A DNA stretch of 64,000 bases from Endoryza sp044226045 (GTDB lineage Bacteria > Bacteroidota > Bacteroidia > Chitinophagales > Chitinophagaceae). The position numbers and the translations under genes are program-made. Each line of letters opens with the position of its first letter. Within the stretch, counting starts at the first letter, position 1. The notes below the pieces were generated by a model. The model worked only from the letters and a program-made list of their open reading frames with translations. It was not told the DNA's origin and did no database searches. The DNA lies in NCBI GenBank assembly GCA_044226045.1, contig JBGAHR010000016.1:1-64000 (forward strand). Reading direction: 5' to 3'. Positions 58,989-64,000 of the stretch are shown in pieces.

Positions 58989-59990
58989 TTGAATTTCAGT
59001 TTTGAACATATCGAATACCTGCCGGGCCTTGCGGTCATTCCGTTGTTGATCGTACTCTTTGTATTTGCCTGGCAACGCAAGAAATACATTGCCAAAAAAA
59101 TCGGTGAATCCAGGCTGGTCAACGCTTTGACCAGCAATTATTCTTCCGGCAATTACCTTGTAAAATTTATTTTCATCCTGGTCGCTTTGTCGGCTATCGT
59201 TGTAGCCGCAATGAACCTGCAAAAGCCGGGACAAATCGCGAATGTAAAACGATCCGGCATTGATGTGGTGATCGCATTGGACGTCAGCAAGAGCATGCTG
59301 GCAACTGATATCAAACCCAGCCGCCTCGAGAGAGCCCGGCAGCTGGTTTACAAACTTCTTGATGAATTAAAAGATGACCGGATCGGGTTGGTGTTTTTCG
59401 CCGGCCGTGCCTACCTGCAAATGCCGCTGACTACCGATCACAGCGCGGCCCGTATTTATGTGCAAAATGCCTCTCCCGATATTGTGCCCACACAGGGTAC
59501 CATCTTCAGCGAAGCCCTGCGAATGAGCAACGCCGCCTTCAATAGCAAGGAACGCAAATTCAAATCCATTATCCTGATCAGTGACGGGGAAGATCATGAC
59601 GCGGAAGCAGAAGGGCTGGCAACATCAATGGCGCAGAACGGCATCATGATCAATACAGTTGGAATCGGTTCCGCGGAAGGCTCCAACATAATCGACCCCG
59701 CCACGGGGAATCTGAAAACCGACCTGAATGGTCAGCCGGTTATTTCCAAATTGAATGAATCACTTCTTCAACAGCTTTCGGCCACCACCAAAGGAGTGTA
59801 TGTCCGACTGGATGATGTGAATGAAGCCGTACGAAAAATAAAAGCCCAGGTAGATACCATCGAAAAATCGCCGGTCAACGATCCGGCTTTCAGAGATTAT
59901 ATCAGCTACTATTACTGGTTCATTGCGCTGGCACTGTTACTGATTGTACTTGAATTTGTTTGGCCTGAAAGAAAATGGAAAACCGCATGA
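58989..59990 (+). CDS. batB: BatB-like VWA-domain membrane protein
   Basis: The 333-residue protein has membrane helices at residues about 12-28, 57-75 and 308-326. Between the last two is a von Willebrand A domain with the MIDAS motif A-L-D-V-S-K-S-M, then F-F-A-G-R-A-Y and L-I-S-D-G-E-D-H. It is BatB of the Bacteroides aerotolerance operon. The start is TTG at 58989, giving M-N-F-S-F-E-H. It overlaps the next gene by 4 bp. BatA and BatD are not seen in the window. Confidence 0.88.
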   Translation: MNFSFEHIEYLPGLAVIPLLIVLFVFAWQRKKYIAKKIGESRLVNALTSNYSSGNYLVKFIFILVALSAIVVAAMNLQKPGQIANVKRSGIDVVIALDVSKSMLATDIKPSRLERARQLVYKLLDELKDDRIGLVFFAGRAYLQMPLTTDHSAARIYVQNASPDIVPTQGTIFSEALRMSNAAFNSKERKFKSIILISDGEDHDAEAEGLATSMAQNGIMINTVGIGSAEGSNIIDPATGNLKTDLNGQPVISKLNESLLQQLSATTKGVYVRLDDVNEAVRKIKAQVDTIEKSPVNDPAFRDYISYYYWFIALALLLIVLEFVWPERKWKTA

Positions 59991-60616
59991 AGTTCTTCCT
60001 GACGATATTTATCCTGGCGGCCCTGCTGAACCCGGCCCTTTCTCAAAAGGAAAACCCGGACATTGCCAATGGCAACAAATCGTACAGGCAAAAACAATAT
60101 GATAAAGCCATAGAATCCTATAAAAAGGCTTTGCAACTCAATCCCGACAACGACATAGCCCGTTACAACCTCGCTGCGGCACAGTTCAGATCCGGCAAAT
60201 TTGAAGAAGCCCAAAAAGAATACGAATTGGCGTCAAAAGACAACACGAATTCGAGCCTGACCCAGAAAGCAACCTACAACGAAGGCGTTTCCTTAACGAA
60301 ACAAAAGAAACTTAAAGAGAGTATTGAGGCGTACAAACAGGCGCTGCGGATGAATCCAACAGATGAAGACACCCGTTTCAATCTTCAAAAGGCGCTGGAA
60401 GAACTCCGCAAACAAAACAAGTCCAAAGAGCCTCAGCCAAAAGATCAGAAAAAGAACAAAGACAAAAAGCAGGAGCAAAAACAACCACCCCCACCTGCCA
60501 ATAAAAAGCAGATTGAACAATGGCTGCAGTCATTACGCCAGAAAGAACAGGAAGTACAGCAAAAAGTGCAGCAACAGAAGAAAAGAACCACTTCTCAGCC
60601 TGAAAAGGATTGGTAA
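59987..60616 (+). CDS. batC: BatC-like TPR protein
   Basis: The 209-residue protein has a signal peptide (L-N-P-A-L-S-Q) and about three TPR units (Y-D-K-A-I-E-S-Y-K-K-A-L-Q-L-N-P; K-F-E-E-A-Q-K-E-Y; L-K-E-S-I-E-A-Y-K-Q-A-L-R-M-N-P). A charged Q/K-rich linker with P-P-P-P-A and a final Q-rich helix follow. It is BatC, the periplasmic partner of BatB. ATG at 59987 overlaps the BatB stop (ATGA). Confidence 0.87.
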   Translation: MKFFLTIFILAALLNPALSQKENPDIANGNKSYRQKQYDKAIESYKKALQLNPDNDIARYNLAAAQFRSGKFEEAQKEYELASKDNTNSSLTQKATYNEGVSLTKQKKLKESIEAYKQALRMNPTDEDTRFNLQKALEELRKQNKSKEPQPKDQKKNKDKKQEQKQPPPPANKKQIEQWLQSLRQKEQEVQQKVQQQKKRTTSQPEKDW

Positions 60617-60791
60617 AATCAGCCGGAATCTTCTATGGTTTTTAATAATATGTAAATCAATTAATTAAGTTTTTTTCCTTACTTCCCCTTGGCAACTCTC
60701 CCCTGCCAAATCAGGATTTTGAGTTATAAATAACCATTTTATACCTCAAAAAAAGCTATTTTGTGAGTCATAAAACTCATTTTTTTAACTC

Positions 60792-61913
60792 ATGAAATGG
60801 AATTGGCAACAGTCAGACTGGCCTCATTTCACTTGGAATGCCGATGCATTAGAAGAATTGGAACGACAATATTTGCTTAAAGCGGGCATTTTGATGGGAT
60901 CGCTCAGGCATTTCAACAAAGAGGAGAAAAATCTGTTTACAGTAGAACTGATGACCGGGGAAGCTGTAAAAACTTCGGAAATTGAAGGTGAATACCTGAA
61001 CCGCGACAGCGTACAATCATCCATACTTCGCAATTTGGGAATGGATACTGACAACCGGCGCTCGAAACCCCAGGAAAGGGGGATCGCAGACATGATGACT
61101 GATCTGTTCGTACATGCCGAAAAACCATTGTTGCATACAACTCTTTTTAATTGGCATAAAATGATTACCAACGGAAGGTTGGACTTAAAAGATGTTGGAC
61201 GTTACAGAACTCACCAAGATCCGATGCAGGTGGTCTCTGGTCGATTGGATAAGCCCCATGTACATTTCGAGGCGCCACCGTCAGATAAAATAGATAAAGA
61301 AATGGAAGCATTCCTGCAATGGTGGAAAAATTCGTCGCCTGATGGCGCCTCTCCCCTGCCCCCGTTGACAAGATCAGGGATTGCTCATTTATATTTTGTA
61401 TGTATCCATCCCTTTGAGGATGGAAACGGCAGAATGGGTCGCGCGCTGGCCGAAAAATCGCTGGCAGAAAACCTGGGACAACCTACGCTCATTGCGCTTT
61501 CACAATTGATTGAGCGAAATCGGAAAGATTACTATGATGCGCTGGAGAAGAATAACAAATCACTGGAAATTACAGACTGGCTGGTGTATTTTGCGCAAAC
61601 CGTTCTGAAAGGCCAGGATTATTCAATCAAACTGGTTTCTTTCCTGATTGAAAAAACCAAACTGTATGATCGCTTACGTGGTAAATTGAATTCCCGGCAA
61701 GAGAAGGTGCTGGCCAGAATATTCCGGGAAGGTATAGAGGGTTTCAAGGGTGGTCTTAGTGCCGAGAACTATATAAGCATTACCGGAACTTCAAGGGCAA
61801 CAGCTACCCGTGATTTGCAGGAACTGGTGGAATGTAAAGCTTTGACAAAAACAGGAGTACTAAAAAGTACTCGTTACCATTTGAATATAAATCAGCTGGC
61901 AAAAGGAGACTAG
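60792..61913 (+). CDS. Fic-domain AMP-transferase-like protein with N-terminal inhibitory motif
   Basis: The 373-residue protein has a DUF4172-type N-terminal domain, the Fic motif H-P-F-E-D-G-N-G-R (206-214) and a C-terminal winged-helix-like region (S-R-A-T-A-T-R-D-L-Q-E-L). The inhibitory helix T-S-E-I-E-G (T61, E65, G66) fits the class II pattern (S/T)xxxE(G/N), so the enzyme should be self-inhibited. Fic proteins transfer AMP to target side chains. It has its own gap of 175 bp upstream and no toxin-antitoxin partner next to it. Confidence 0.9.
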   Translation: MKWNWQQSDWPHFTWNADALEELERQYLLKAGILMGSLRHFNKEEKNLFTVELMTGEAVKTSEIEGEYLNRDSVQSSILRNLGMDTDNRRSKPQERGIADMMTDLFVHAEKPLLHTTLFNWHKMITNGRLDLKDVGRYRTHQDPMQVVSGRLDKPHVHFEAPPSDKIDKEMEAFLQWWKNSSPDGASPLPPLTRSGIAHLYFVCIHPFEDGNGRMGRALAEKSLAENLGQPTLIALSQLIERNRKDYYDALEKNNKSLEITDWLVYFAQTVLKGQDYSIKLVSFLIEKTKLYDRLRGKLNSRQEKVLARIFREGIEGFKGGLSAENYISITGTSRATATRDLQELVECKALTKTGVLKSTRYHLNINQLAKGD

Positions 61914-61965
61914 TCCATAAATTAATGAGACATGGCCTATAGCCAACGGTTCGCCAATCCCTTCT

Positions 61966-61973
61966 TACATTTG
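61966..61973 (+). promoter_or_regulatory. -7 box upstream of ispG
   Basis: TACATTTG matches TAnnTTTG and lies 66 bp before the ispG start codon. The -33 region is not well conserved. Confidence 0.4.
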
Positions 61974-62039
61974 TGAGATCATCCATGTAATCCTGTTCAA
62001 ACCAATTGGGTTATCGTGCGGTTAAAAACGGTTTAAAAT

Positions 62040-64000
<1,961 letters not shown>

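Overview
The window looks like a chromosome segment of a Bacteroidota bacterium, most likely family Chitinophagaceae. The evidence is a SusC/SusD pair, carboxypeptidase-regulatory-domain TonB receptors, a DUF5009 acyltransferase, the large insert-bearing form of IspG, BatB/BatC, an UpxY-type antiterminator, and promoters of the Bacteroidota type (TTTG about 21 nt upstream of TAnnTTTG). No rRNA gene, canonical tRNA, insertion sequence or CRISPR array was seen. Product names rest on motifs read by eye; no database was searched.

Layout. 1-7.9 kb: edge of a polysaccharide locus (UpxY-like gene with a leader hairpin), DUF5009 protein, membrane protein, metallophosphoesterase, TonB receptor, XRE repressor and a small hypothetical gene. 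7.9-13.1 kb: a minus-strand RNA-repair locus with a YkuK-like RNase H-fold protein, a membrane AAA+ ATPase, a structured RNA region with two tRNA-like elements, a soluble SPFH/slipin protein and the RNA ligase RtcB. It is preceded by a promoter and two short ORFs, each followed by a strong terminator. 13.1-20.6 kb: a TIGR03915-like protein, an unknown gene, a PA0069-family radical SAM protein, two degenerate 2H phosphoesterase-like proteins, and a pol V unit whose UmuD lacks both catalytic residues and is separated from umuC by a repeat block. 20.6-37.8 kb: a long minus-strand block with two vanadium-haloperoxidase-like PAP2 proteins, two outer-membrane barrels, a FecA-like TonB receptor, an MFS transporter, SusC/SusD, four AhpD-like paralogues and a DUF3179 protein. 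37.9-45.0 kb: GH65 enzyme, class B-like acid phosphatase and a five-gene oxidative L-fucose set. 45.3-46.4 kb: an AT-rich two-gene cassette with a Clp-fold SDH-type proteinase. 46.8-64 kb: IcmF, MGH1/GH63-like hydrolase, DEAD helicase, amidase lipoprotein, trehalase, a hypothetical, class D beta-lactamase, BatB-BatC, Fic protein and IspG (runs off the edge).

A family of modular, low-complexity repeats (unit lengths 6, 7 and 9 bp) sits in at least seven intergenic gaps. The modules recur in mixed order and both orientations, split umuD from umuC, and accompany a duplicated promoter. The best candidates for undescribed biology are the RtcB/SPFH/tRNA-like RNA/AAA/YkuK locus with its ORF-terminator ladder, the AhpD/haloperoxidase cluster, and this repeat family.
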